The notes beneath the pieces were generated by a model. The model had not been told where the DNA came from and made no database searches. It saw only the letters and a program-made list of their open reading frames with translations. A DNA stretch of 64,000 bases, from the NCBI RefSeq assembly GCF_007665395.1, contig NZ_VDND01000012.1, positions 1-64,000 of the forward strand. Direction: 5' to 3'. Every line of letters starts with the position of its first letter. Within the stretch, counting starts at the first letter, position 1. Below, piece by piece: positions 42,460-50,095 of this stretch. Made by a program: the position numbers and the translations under genes. Source of the stretch: Pseudomonas oryzihabitans. GTDB lineage: Bacteria; Pseudomonadota; Gammaproteobacteria; Pseudomonadales; Pseudomonadaceae.

Positions 42460-43395
42460 ATGACCCTAGCCCTTTCCCAGCACGCCGATGTGCAGAAGTT
42501 CTTCGAAGTCGCCAGCGGCTTCGAGCAGGCCGCCGGCAATCCGCGCCTCAAGACCCTGGTGCACCGCATCCTCACCGACAGCATCCGCCTCATCGAGGAC
42601 CTGGAAGTGACGCCCGAGGAGTTCTGGCAGGCGGTGAACTATTTCAACGACCTGGGCGCCCGCCAGGAAGCCGGCCTGCTGGTCGCCGGCCTGGGCCTGG
42701 AGCACTACCTGGACCTGCTGCTGGATGCCCAGGACGCCGCGGCCGGCCGTACCGGCGGCACCCCGCGCACCATCGAGGGCCCGCTCTATGTCGCCGGCGC
42801 CCCGCTCTGCGAAGGCGAGGCCCGCCTGGACGATGGCCGGGACGACGGCGTGCCGCTGTTCATGACCGGCCAGGTACGGGATACCGCGGGCCGCCCGCTG
42901 GCCGGCGCCCTGGTGGACGTCTGGCACGCCAATACCGGCGGCACCTATTCCTACTTCGACCCGACCCAGTCCGAGTTCAATCTGCGCCGGCGCATCCGCA
43001 CCGATGCCGAAGGCCGCTACGCCTTCCGCAGCATCGTACCCTCCGGCTACGGCTGCCCGCCGGATGGCCCCACCCAGCGCCTGCTCGACGGCCTCGGCCG
43101 CCATGGTCAGCGCCCGGCGCACATCCATTTCTTCATCTCCGCCCCCGGCCATCGCCACCTGACCACCCAGATCAACCTGGCCGGCGACCAGTACCTCCAC
43201 GATGACTTCGCCTACGCCACCCGCGACGAACTCATCGCCGACATCCGCTTCCACGAGGATGCCGACGCCGCCCGCGCCCGTGGCCTCACCGGTGCACGCT
43301 ACGCCGAGATCGACTTCGACTTCGAATTGCAGCCCGCCGAGGAAGCCACCGCCGAGCAACGCAGCGCCCGCCCACGCGCCCTCGAGGAGGTCTGA
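42460..43395 (+). CDS. catA: Catechol 1,2-dioxygenase
   Basis: Intradiol dioxygenase of 311 aa. The Fe(III) ligands are Tyr163 (GGTYSYFD), Tyr197 (PSGYGCP), His221 and His223 (RPAHIHFF). The N-terminal ~100 residues form the helical dimer zipper of catechol dioxygenases. It cleaves catechol to cis,cis-muconate, the substrate of CatB. The chosen ATG has GAGGA upstream; a longer frame adds 12 unlikely residues. Confidence 0.95.
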   Translation: MTLALSQHADVQKFFEVASGFEQAAGNPRLKTLVHRILTDSIRLIEDLEVTPEEFWQAVNYFNDLGARQEAGLLVAGLGLEHYLDLLLDAQDAAAGRTGGTPRTIEGPLYVAGAPLCEGEARLDDGRDDGVPLFMTGQVRDTAGRPLAGALVDVWHANTGGTYSYFDPTQSEFNLRRRIRTDAEGRYAFRSIVPSGYGCPPDGPTQRLLDGLGRHGQRPAHIHFFISAPGHRHLTTQINLAGDQYLHDDFAYATRDELIADIRFHEDADAARARGLTGARYAEIDFDFELQPAEEATAEQRSARPRALEEV

Positions 43396-43411
43396 GGTCC
43401 TGGCGGCGCGG

Positions 43412-43452
43412 ACCGCACGCCTTGCGTCCAGGCGACTAGCGGGGCGTGCGGT
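43412..43452. terminator. Hairpin between convergent catA and the sigma-54 activator gene
   Basis: Perfect 10-bp inverted repeat ACCGCACGCC / GGCGTGCGGT with a 21-nt loop in the 69-bp convergent gap. No T-run is present, so it may act as a bidirectional RNA-stabilising stem or a weak terminator. Confidence 0.45.
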
Positions 43453-43464
43453 GCGATCGACCTT

Positions 43465-45375
43465 TCACAGCTGACCCGCGTCGAGCTGCAGGCGCTTGAG
43501 CCGCGAGGCCAGCGTCGTAGGCTTCATCCCGAGCAGCTGCGCGGCGCCGTCCTTGCCAAATAGCCGGCCCTGGCAGGCGCGCAACGCCGCCAGGGTGTTC
43601 TCCCGCTCCCGTTCACGCAGCTGCGCATCGGTCAGGATGGCTGCACTCGGCTCGGCGACGACCCGCCGTGGCGCCATCGCTCCACCGTCCTCGGGCAAAT
43701 CGATACTGAGCTGCTGGTCCTGCGCCGTGATCAAGGCCCGCTCGATGACGTTCTGCAACTCGCGGATGTTGCCCGGCCAGGGATAGCGTTGCAGCCGCGC
43801 CAGATCCACCGCTCGCAGGCGCCGACCGGGGCGATTCAGGCGCTTGCCGATCTCGCTGATGAAATGCAGCGCCAGGGGCGCTATATCCATCGGCCGCTCC
43901 CGCAGCGCGGGTGAATGGATGGGAAAGACATTCAGGCGGAAATACAGGTCCTCGCGAAAATGCTTGGCCTGGACCTCTTCGCGCAGGTTGCGATTGGTCG
44001 CCGCCACGATGCGCACGTCCACCTTGCGCGTGCGTTCCTCGCCCACCCGCTCGAACTGGCCTTCCTGCAGGACCCGCAGCAGCTTGCTCTGTAGGTCGAG
44101 GGGAATCTCGCCGATCTCGTCGAGAAACAGGGTTCCGCCATCGGCCAGTTCGAAGCGCCCGATCCGGTCACGCACGGCCCCGGTGAAGGCGCCGCGGATA
44201 TGGCCGAAGAATTCGCTCTCGAACAGTTCGGCCGGGATCGCCGCGCAATTCACCCGGATCAACGGCTGGGCGCTGCGCCGGCTGGCCTGGTGGATGGCCC
44301 GGGCGATCAGCTCTTTGCCGGTACCCGATTCACCATGGATCAGGACGCTGGCATCGGTGGGCGCGACCACGTCGATCTGCTTGATGATCTTGAGGATCGG
44401 TTCGCTTTGCCCGACGAGCTCGCGGTAGCTGTGCTCGATGTGGATTTCTTCCTGCAGGTAGGCGTTCTGCTCTTCGAGGCGCTGCTTGAGTTGCTGCAGC
44501 TCCTCGAGGGCGTGCGTCAGCTGCCGCTCCATGCTGCGCCGCTCGGTGATGTCGCGGAACACCACCACGGCCCCCACCAGCTTGCTGTCGGAGATCACCG
44601 GGGTACTGGTGAACTCCACCGGGAAGCAACTGCCGTCCCGCCGCCAGAACACCTCCTGGCGACCCTCGTGCACCACGCCATCGTGCACGGCGCGATAGAT
44701 CGGGCACTCCTCCACCGGATAGTGCGAACCGTCGGCATGGCTGTGGTGGTGAATCAGATGGATGTTCTTGCCGATCATGTCTTCCGGTTCCCAGCCGAGC
44801 ATCCGCGCCCCCGCTGGATTGACGAAGGTGGCCAAGCCCTCGCAATTGATGCTGTAGATACCATCGCCGACGGCGCTGAGCAGCAGCTGGTTGTCCCGCT
44901 CGGTCTCCTTGAACAGGTTGAGGATGTTGCGCCATTCGATCAGTCCCCCGCGCATGGTACGAGCGGTGTCCGCCTGATCCAGGTGGAAGCGCTGGCGCCG
45001 CTGCTCGCGCAGTACCAGGATGAGTTGCTGCCGGCCCTTGAGATGCAGGCTGGTCGCGGTGATCTCCAGCTGCAGGCGTTCGCCGCTTTTGCAGGTACAG
45101 GTCAGGTCATCGGTCCAGCCGCGGCCCTTTTCGATCACGGCCTGGCTGAACACGATCAGATCCGCCAGCTGGTGGCCGAACAACTTGCTGACGGGCAGCG
45201 TCAGCAAATCCTGGCGGGGATAGCCCAGGAGTTGACAGGCTGCGATGTTCAGGTCGCCGAAGCGATCCGTGTAGGGATCGAGCAGCGCGATGGCATCCGC
45301 GCAATGCTCGAACACCATGTGGCGTGAGGAATACGCCAGGTCCGCCCAGTCGGAGAGATAGTCGGTCTCGATCAT
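43465..45375 (-). CDS. Sigma-54-dependent PAS-domain activator of the Nit1C cluster
   Basis: Protein of 636 aa. Residues ~15-130 and ~160-275 are PAS domains (FVNPAGARMLGWEPEDMIGKN in the second), followed by a coiled coil rich in Glu, Gln and Leu (~280-310). The AAA+ domain has Walker A GESGTGKE, the sigma-54 contact loop GAFTGA and Walker B GGTLFLDEIGEI. The Fis-type HTH ends with GAAQLLGMKPTTLASRLKRL. There is no receiver domain, so it senses a small ligand or redox state through PAS. It is divergent from the nitrilase operon, which has a sigma-54 promoter. Confidence 0.9.
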   Translation of the reverse strand: MIETDYLSDWADLAYSSRHMVFEHCADAIALLDPYTDRFGDLNIAACQLLGYPRQDLLTLPVSKLFGHQLADLIVFSQAVIEKGRGWTDDLTCTCKSGERLQLEITATSLHLKGRQQLILVLREQRRQRFHLDQADTARTMRGGLIEWRNILNLFKETERDNQLLLSAVGDGIYSINCEGLATFVNPAGARMLGWEPEDMIGKNIHLIHHHSHADGSHYPVEECPIYRAVHDGVVHEGRQEVFWRRDGSCFPVEFTSTPVISDSKLVGAVVVFRDITERRSMERQLTHALEELQQLKQRLEEQNAYLQEEIHIEHSYRELVGQSEPILKIIKQIDVVAPTDASVLIHGESGTGKELIARAIHQASRRSAQPLIRVNCAAIPAELFESEFFGHIRGAFTGAVRDRIGRFELADGGTLFLDEIGEIPLDLQSKLLRVLQEGQFERVGEERTRKVDVRIVAATNRNLREEVQAKHFREDLYFRLNVFPIHSPALRERPMDIAPLALHFISEIGKRLNRPGRRLRAVDLARLQRYPWPGNIRELQNVIERALITAQDQQLSIDLPEDGGAMAPRRVVAEPSAAILTDAQLRERERENTLAALRACQGRLFGKDGAAQLLGMKPTTLASRLKRLQLDAGQL

Positions 45376-45408
45376 CTACGGAATCTCGTGACGTTCAGTA
45401 CGAAAGAT

Positions 45409-45431
45409 CGTAGTTCTACGCCTTTGCGTAG
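45409..45431. promoter_or_regulatory. Candidate upstream activator sites for the sigma-54 activator
   Basis: Two overlapping palindromes, CGTAG-TT-CTACG (45409-45420) and CTACGC-CTTT-GCGTAG (45416-45431), lie 100-122 bp upstream of the -24 box. This is the usual position for enhancer-like sites. Confidence 0.55.
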
Positions 45432-45530
45432 CCTTCGAAAAGGTGCAGAGCGCCCTGAAAAAAACCGGATCAGATCGATAAAATCATAAGAATCAACGAC
45501 CTGGATATTGGCCAACGATATCTATCGCGC

Positions 45531-45546
45531 TTGGCACGTCCTTCGC
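45531..45546 (+). promoter_or_regulatory. Sigma-54 promoter of the Nit1C operon
   Basis: TTGGCACG-TCCT-TCGC: the invariant GG (45533-45534) and GC (45545-45546) are separated by exactly 10 bp. The -24 element is a perfect consensus, and the -12 box differs from TTGC by one base. The first gene starts 67 bp downstream. Confidence 0.8.
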
Positions 45547-45612
45547 TCCTCCCAGGCAGACCGATTCGCCATCCCGGCAATCGCCCTCGTGACCCTAGTG
45601 GAGAGAAACAGC

Positions 45613-46095
45613 ATGCCAACCGTGGACATTGCCCAGTACCAAGATGGTGACTTCCTGGTCAACTACGAAGAGAAGGTCTTCGAAGACGTCAAGGCCGAGC
45701 CGGGCGAAAAGGCCTTGTTGACCTTCCATACCATCGCCTTCGAAGGCTCCATCGGCCTGGTCAATCTGCTGCAGGCCAAACGCCTCCTGCGCAAGGGCTT
45801 CGAAACCAAGATCCTGCTGTACGGACCCGGCGTGCAGCTCGGCGTCCAACGGGGCTTTCCGACCCTGGGCGCCGAGGCTTTCCCCGGTCACTTGGCCGTC
45901 AACAACCAGATCAAGGCCTTCATGAGCGAAGGCGGTGAAGTCTATGCCTGCCGCTTCGCGCTGCAGGCCCTGTACGGCCAGACCGAAAAGGCCTTGATCG
46001 AAGGCATTCGCCCGATCAATCCCCTGGATGTGATGGACCTGCGGCTGCTGATGCGGCGTGAAGGGGCGCTGATCATCGACACCTGGACCGCCTGA
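45613..46095 (+). CDS. MSMEG_0572/Sll0783-family Nit1C protein
   Basis: Protein of 160 aa and first gene of the Nit1C operon. It matches the MSMEG_0572/Sll0783 family, described as linked to nitrogen starvation. Visible features are TFHTIAFEGSIGLVNLLQAKRLLRKGF and LLYGPGVQLGVQRGFP, which suggest a DsrE/DsrF-like fold; no catalytic motif is recognised. GGAGAG precedes the ATG at 45613. Its biochemical role is unknown. Confidence 0.85.
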   Translation: MPTVDIAQYQDGDFLVNYEEKVFEDVKAEPGEKALLTFHTIAFEGSIGLVNLLQAKRLLRKGFETKILLYGPGVQLGVQRGFPTLGAEAFPGHLAVNNQIKAFMSEGGEVYACRFALQALYGQTEKALIEGIRPINPLDVMDLRLLMRREGALIIDTWTA

Positions 46096-46110
46096 GGCGG
46101 CCGCGGACGC

Positions 46111-46140
46111 CTCGCGACGGCCCAGGGCGGTCGTCGCGAG
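46111..46140 (+). other. Intercistronic hairpin in the Nit1C operon
   Basis: Perfect 9-bp stem CTCGCGACG / CGTCGCGAG with a 12-nt loop lies between the first and second genes. There is no T-run. It may tune expression of downstream genes or protect the upstream message. Confidence 0.4.
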
Positions 46141-46169
46141 TACCTCTCCTCGATTACCAGGACCTCAGC

Positions 46170-47114
46170 ATGACCGTCATCCGCGCCGCCGCCGTCCAGT
46201 TCAGTCCCCAGCTCTACTCGCGCCAGGCCACCGTCGACAAGCTCTGCCAGCAACTCTTGGACCTCGGCCGCGACGGGGTGCAATTCGCGGTTTTTCCGGA
46301 AACCGTGGTGCCCTACTACCCCTATTTCTCCTTCGTGCAGCCGCCCTTCACCATGGGCAAACAGCATCTGCAGCTGTTGCAGGAATCGGTGACCATTCCC
46401 GGTGACGCGACCCAGCAATTGGGCGAGGCCTGTCGCGAGGCGCAGATCGTTGCCTGCATCGGCGTCAACGAGCGCGACGGCGGCACTATTTACAACGCCC
46501 AGCTGCTGTTCGATGCCGATGGCCGCCTGATCCAGCACCGGCGCAAGATCACGCCCACCTATCACGAACGCATGGTCTGGGGACAGGGTGACGGCTCCGG
46601 ATTGCGCGCGACCGACAGCGCCGTGGGGCGCATCGGCGCCCTGGCCTGCTGGGAGCACTACAATCCCCTGGCGCGCTATGCCCTGATGGCCGATGGCGAG
46701 CAGATCCACGCCGCCATGTTCCCCGGCTCCCTGGTCGGTCCGATCTTCGCCGAACAGATGGAGGCCACCCTCCGCCACCACGCCCTGGAAAGCGGCTGCT
46801 TCGTCGTCAATGCCACCGCCTGGCTGGACTCCGAGCAGCAGGCGCGGATCATGGCTGACACCGGCTGCCCGCTCGAACCGATTTCCGGCGGCTGCTTCAG
46901 CGCCATCGTCAGCCCCGAAGGCAAGGTGCTGGCGCAGAAAACCGAGGGCGAAGGCGCGATCATCGCCGACCTCGACTTCGCCCTGATCGACAAGCGCAAG
47001 CGCATGATGGATTCGGTGGGGCACTACAGCCGGCCGGAACTGCTGAGCCTGTTGATCGACCGGCGTCCCGCCCCCCATGTCCAGGAGCGGATGGCGGTGA
47101 CCAGCCATGAATAG
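46170..47114 (+). CDS. nitC: Nit1C nitrilase (Nit6803-like, NitC)
   Basis: Nitrilase of 314 aa with the catalytic triad Glu44 (VFPETVVP), Lys126 (HRRKITPTYHE) and Cys160 (GALACWEHYNP). The sequence groups with the nitrilases found only in Nit1C clusters, such as Synechocystis Nit6803. It hydrolyses nitriles to acids and ammonia. In Pseudomonas fluorescens the cluster has been tied to cyanide assimilation as nitrogen source. It overlaps the radical SAM gene by 8 bp. Confidence 0.92.
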   Translation: MTVIRAAAVQFSPQLYSRQATVDKLCQQLLDLGRDGVQFAVFPETVVPYYPYFSFVQPPFTMGKQHLQLLQESVTIPGDATQQLGEACREAQIVACIGVNERDGGTIYNAQLLFDADGRLIQHRRKITPTYHERMVWGQGDGSGLRATDSAVGRIGALACWEHYNPLARYALMADGEQIHAAMFPGSLVGPIFAEQMEATLRHHALESGCFVVNATAWLDSEQQARIMADTGCPLEPISGGCFSAIVSPEGKVLAQKTEGEGAIIADLDFALIDKRKRMMDSVGHYSRPELLSLLIDRRPAPHVQERMAVTSHE

Positions 47115-48198
47115 CCAGGTGATCGCCAGCGACTTGCTCGCCGAACTGCAGTGCCATGGCGTGCGCTGGCAGGGCGCCGATGGCCTGGCCCGCAAGGGCG
47201 GCGCCGGCCCTTCCGACCACAAGGCACTCAGCCTCGGTGAGCACACGGCCATGGTGCCGATGCTCAATACCGCCTCGCTGGGCTCCCCCTACAGTGCCAT
47301 ACCGGACGACAGTGGCGCCCAGGCCCTGATTTTCCGCGAAGGCCTCGAGATCGGCCGGGTCGAACTGCCACGCGTGCCGCGGTTCTACGGGTTGCGCACC
47401 GACGACGGCATTCCCTACTGGAAAATCGCCACCCTGCACAGCAAGGATGTGCTGGCCACCACCCTGCTGCAGCATTGCATCCGGATGAACGATGCCGCCA
47501 GCGCCTGCCAGTTCTGCGCCATCAACCAATCCCTCGCCGCCGGCAAGACCATCGCCCGCAAGCGTCCCGCGCAACTGGCCGCGGTAGCCAAGGCCGCGGT
47601 GGCGCTGGACGGGGTCAAGCACCTGGTGATGACCACCGGCACGCCCCAGACCCCGGATCGCGGCGCGGCGATCCTCTGCGAATCCGCCGCGGCCGTGAGC
47701 GCGGCGGTCGAGCTGCCGATCCAGGCGCAATGCGAGCCGCCGGATGACGACCGCTGGTTCACCCGTCTCAAGGACAGCGGCGTGGACTCCCTGGGCATGC
47801 ACCTGGAAGCGGTCACCGACAGCGTCCGGCAGCGCATCATGCCCGGCAAGGCCGAGGTGCCCCTGTCGCGTTATTTCAGCGCCTTCGAGGCGGCGGTCAG
47901 GGTGTTCGGCCACGGCCAGGTCAGCACCTACATCCTGGCGGGCCTGGGCGATAGCGAGGATGCCATCGCCGCCATGAGCGAGCGCCTGGCCGCGCTGGGC
48001 GTCTATCCCTTCGTGGTGCCCTTCGTGCCCATCGACGGCACGCCCCTAGCAGGCCACCCCAAGCCCGACAGCGCCTTCATGCAACGCCTGTATCCGCGCG
48101 TGGGTGCCAGCCTGCGCCGCCATGGCCTGCACTCCGCCCAGATCAAGGCCGGCTGCGCCAAGTGCGGCGCCTGTTCGGCACTCAAGCGCCACGAATAA
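47107..48198 (+). CDS. Nit1C radical SAM protein (MSMEG_0568 family)
   Basis: Protein of 363 aa. The likely SAM cluster cysteines are Cys124, Cys134 and Cys137 (HCIRMNDAASACQFC), spaced CX9CX2C instead of the common CX3CX2C. The C-terminus has a second Cys group, GCAKCGACSA, which may hold an extra Fe-S cluster. It is a conserved part of Nit1C; its reaction is unknown. It sits between the nitrilase and GNAT genes. Confidence 0.88.
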   Translation: MNSQVIASDLLAELQCHGVRWQGADGLARKGGAGPSDHKALSLGEHTAMVPMLNTASLGSPYSAIPDDSGAQALIFREGLEIGRVELPRVPRFYGLRTDDGIPYWKIATLHSKDVLATTLLQHCIRMNDAASACQFCAINQSLAAGKTIARKRPAQLAAVAKAAVALDGVKHLVMTTGTPQTPDRGAAILCESAAAVSAAVELPIQAQCEPPDDDRWFTRLKDSGVDSLGMHLEAVTDSVRQRIMPGKAEVPLSRYFSAFEAAVRVFGHGQVSTYILAGLGDSEDAIAAMSERLAALGVYPFVVPFVPIDGTPLAGHPKPDSAFMQRLYPRVGASLRRHGLHSAQIKAGCAKCGACSALKRHE

Positions 48199-48210
48199 GA
48201 GGAGACGTCC

Positions 48211-48774
48211 ATGGCCGAACATGCCTTTGCCTTGACCGACGATACCTTCAGCGACTTCCTCGCCGGCGACCTGCTGGTCAAGCCGGCGACCGAGGCCTGG
48301 GAGCGCGCCGGCTACTATGCCCTGCGGCGGGCGGTCTTCTCCGACGAGCAGCGTTTGCTGGAGCAGGATCGCGACGCCAGAGACTTCGGCGCCCTCCCCA
48401 TCGTGGCCGTCACCCATCACTACGGGATGCCCGAGCAGATCGTTGGCGCCGTGCGCATCTACCAGGAGTCGCCTGGCGTCTGGTATGGCGGTCGCCTGTG
48501 CGTGGAACGAGCCTATCGCCGCCATAGCATGATCGGCAAGGCGCTGGTCAACGAGGCGGTCGCGCGCGCCCTCGACCTGGGTTGCCAGACCTTCCTCGCC
48601 ACGGTCCAGCACGCCAATGAAGGCTACTTCCACAAGCTGCACTGGGAAACCCTTTACCCCCTGGAGCTCCTGGGTCAGCCCCATGTCCTGATGCAGGCGC
48701 GCCTGGACTGCTATCCCATCCTGCCCCGCCACGTGGCGCTGGTCCCCTCGCGGAGTCGACGTCATGACGGTTGA
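48211..48774 (+). CDS. Nit1C GNAT-family acetyltransferase (MSMEG_0567 N-terminal family)
   Basis: Protein of 187 aa with a GNAT fold, including YYALRRAVFSDEQRLL, IVGAVRIYQE and the acetyl-CoA-binding region YGGRLCVERAYRRHSMIGKALVNEAV. In Mycobacterium this domain is fused to the AIR synthase domain as MSMEG_0567; here the two are separate genes overlapping by 11 bp. The acyl acceptor is unknown. Confidence 0.88.
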   Translation: MAEHAFALTDDTFSDFLAGDLLVKPATEAWERAGYYALRRAVFSDEQRLLEQDRDARDFGALPIVAVTHHYGMPEQIVGAVRIYQESPGVWYGGRLCVERAYRRHSMIGKALVNEAVARALDLGCQTFLATVQHANEGYFHKLHWETLYPLELLGQPHVLMQARLDCYPILPRHVALVPSRSRRHDG

Positions 48775-49750
48775 CCTGGCGGTGCTGCTCGACGCGCTGA
48801 AGGATAGCGATGCCATGCGCGCCAAGCGGGCGATCCAGCGGCCGGCCTTGGCATTTGCCGCACCGGAGGGCGAAGACGAGGCTCGCTACGCCTTGCCCGG
48901 CGACGACACCGCGGCCCTGCGCTGCGGTGATCAGTATCAGTTGCTGGCCATCGAGGGCATGCTGCCGCAGTTCGTCGCCCAGGCGCCCTGGTTCGCTGGT
49001 TGGTCGGCGGTGATGGCCAATGTCAGCGACATCACCGCCATGGGCGGCCGCGCCACCGCCGTGGTCAACGCCTACTGGCATCACGACACGGCCGCGGCCG
49101 ACCAGCTCCTCGCCGGTATGCGGGCGGCCTGCCAGGCCTATGGCGTTTACCTGGCCGGCGGCCATACCAGCGAGGGACCGGAGCACCCGACCGCGCTGGC
49201 GGTGGCCATCACCGGCTGGGCGCGTTGCCTGTTGTCGACCCTGCATGTGCGCCCCGGCCAGTGCCTGGCCATGGTGGTCGACCTCGAGGGCCGCTGGCAC
49301 GGCGACGCTCCCTACTGGAAGGCCTTCGAAAACGTCGCGCCGGCCCACCTGCGCGCCAAGCTCGAGGTCATTCCACGGTTGGCCGAGGCCGGTCTGCTAC
49401 AGGCCGCCAAGGACATCAGCAACGCCGGCTTGCTGGGCACGCTGCTGATGCTGCTCGAGCCCACGGTCTGCGGCGCCCAGCTCGACCTGGCCAAGGTCCC
49501 GCGCCCTGCCGATGCGCCACTGGAGCGCTGGTTGCGCGCCTTCCCGAGCTACGGCTTCCTGCTGACCCTCGCCGATCAGGACCTGGCCGCCGTTACCGCG
49601 GCCTTCGCCCGGGAAGGCCTGCAGTGCGCCGCCATCGGCCGGATCGACGCCAGCGCCCGGCTAACCGTCGAATTGGGCCCGCAACGGGCGGAATTCTGGA
49701 ATCTGCACGACCATTCGTTCACCGGCTTCAGCCCGGCCAAGGAGCTTTGA
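48764..49750 (+). CDS. Nit1C AIR synthase (PurM)-like protein (MSMEG_0567 C-terminal/Sll0787 family)
   Basis: Protein of 328 aa with a PurM-like ATP-grasping fold. Features are YALPGDDTAALRCGDQYQLLAIEGM, NVSDITAMGGRATAVVNAYW and GGHTSEGPEHPTALAVAITG, which would bind ATP and metal. The family acts on phosphorylated or carboxylated small molecules. Its Nit1C substrate is not known. Overlaps the GNAT gene and is followed 1 bp later by the next gene. Confidence 0.88.
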   Translation: MTVDLAVLLDALKDSDAMRAKRAIQRPALAFAAPEGEDEARYALPGDDTAALRCGDQYQLLAIEGMLPQFVAQAPWFAGWSAVMANVSDITAMGGRATAVVNAYWHHDTAAADQLLAGMRAACQAYGVYLAGGHTSEGPEHPTALAVAITGWARCLLSTLHVRPGQCLAMVVDLEGRWHGDAPYWKAFENVAPAHLRAKLEVIPRLAEAGLLQAAKDISNAGLLGTLLMLLEPTVCGAQLDLAKVPRPADAPLERWLRAFPSYGFLLTLADQDLAAVTAAFAREGLQCAAIGRIDASARLTVELGPQRAEFWNLHDHSFTGFSPAKEL

Positions 49751-49751
49751 T

Positions 49752-50081
49752 ATGCCCGCCGTGATCATCCGACTGCGCTGGCCCGATGGCCAGGAAAGCA
49801 CCGCGTATTCCCCCTCGACCAGCATTGGCCGGCACCTGGAAAGCGGGCGGCGCTACCCCCTGAGCGAATTCCTGCAGCGTGCCGAAAGCGGCCTGCACGC
49901 CGCCTCCGAACGGGTCAAGGAGGTCAAGGGCTTCTACTGCAGCGCCGCCATGGACAGCCTGAGCGAGTTGCGCCGGCAGGCACGCTCGTACGCCGGCAGC
50001 GGCGATCCACAGATCGAGGTGCTCGAACTCCAGCCACAGGGGCGGACCACCGGTAACCCCGCTACCTTCGGCGATATCTGA
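49752..50081 (+). CDS. Nit1C small protein, MSMEG_0570 family
   Basis: Protein of 109 aa, the usual length. It begins MPAVIIRLRWPDGQESTAYSPST and has AESGLHAASERVKEVKGFYCSAAMDSL. The family occurs only in Nit1C clusters and has no known activity. It could be an accessory or carrier for neighbouring enzymes. Confidence 0.85.
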   Translation: MPAVIIRLRWPDGQESTAYSPSTSIGRHLESGRRYPLSEFLQRAESGLHAASERVKEVKGFYCSAAMDSLSELRRQARSYAGSGDPQIEVLELQPQGRTTGNPATFGDI

Positions 50082-50095
50082 ACGAGGAATTCCCC

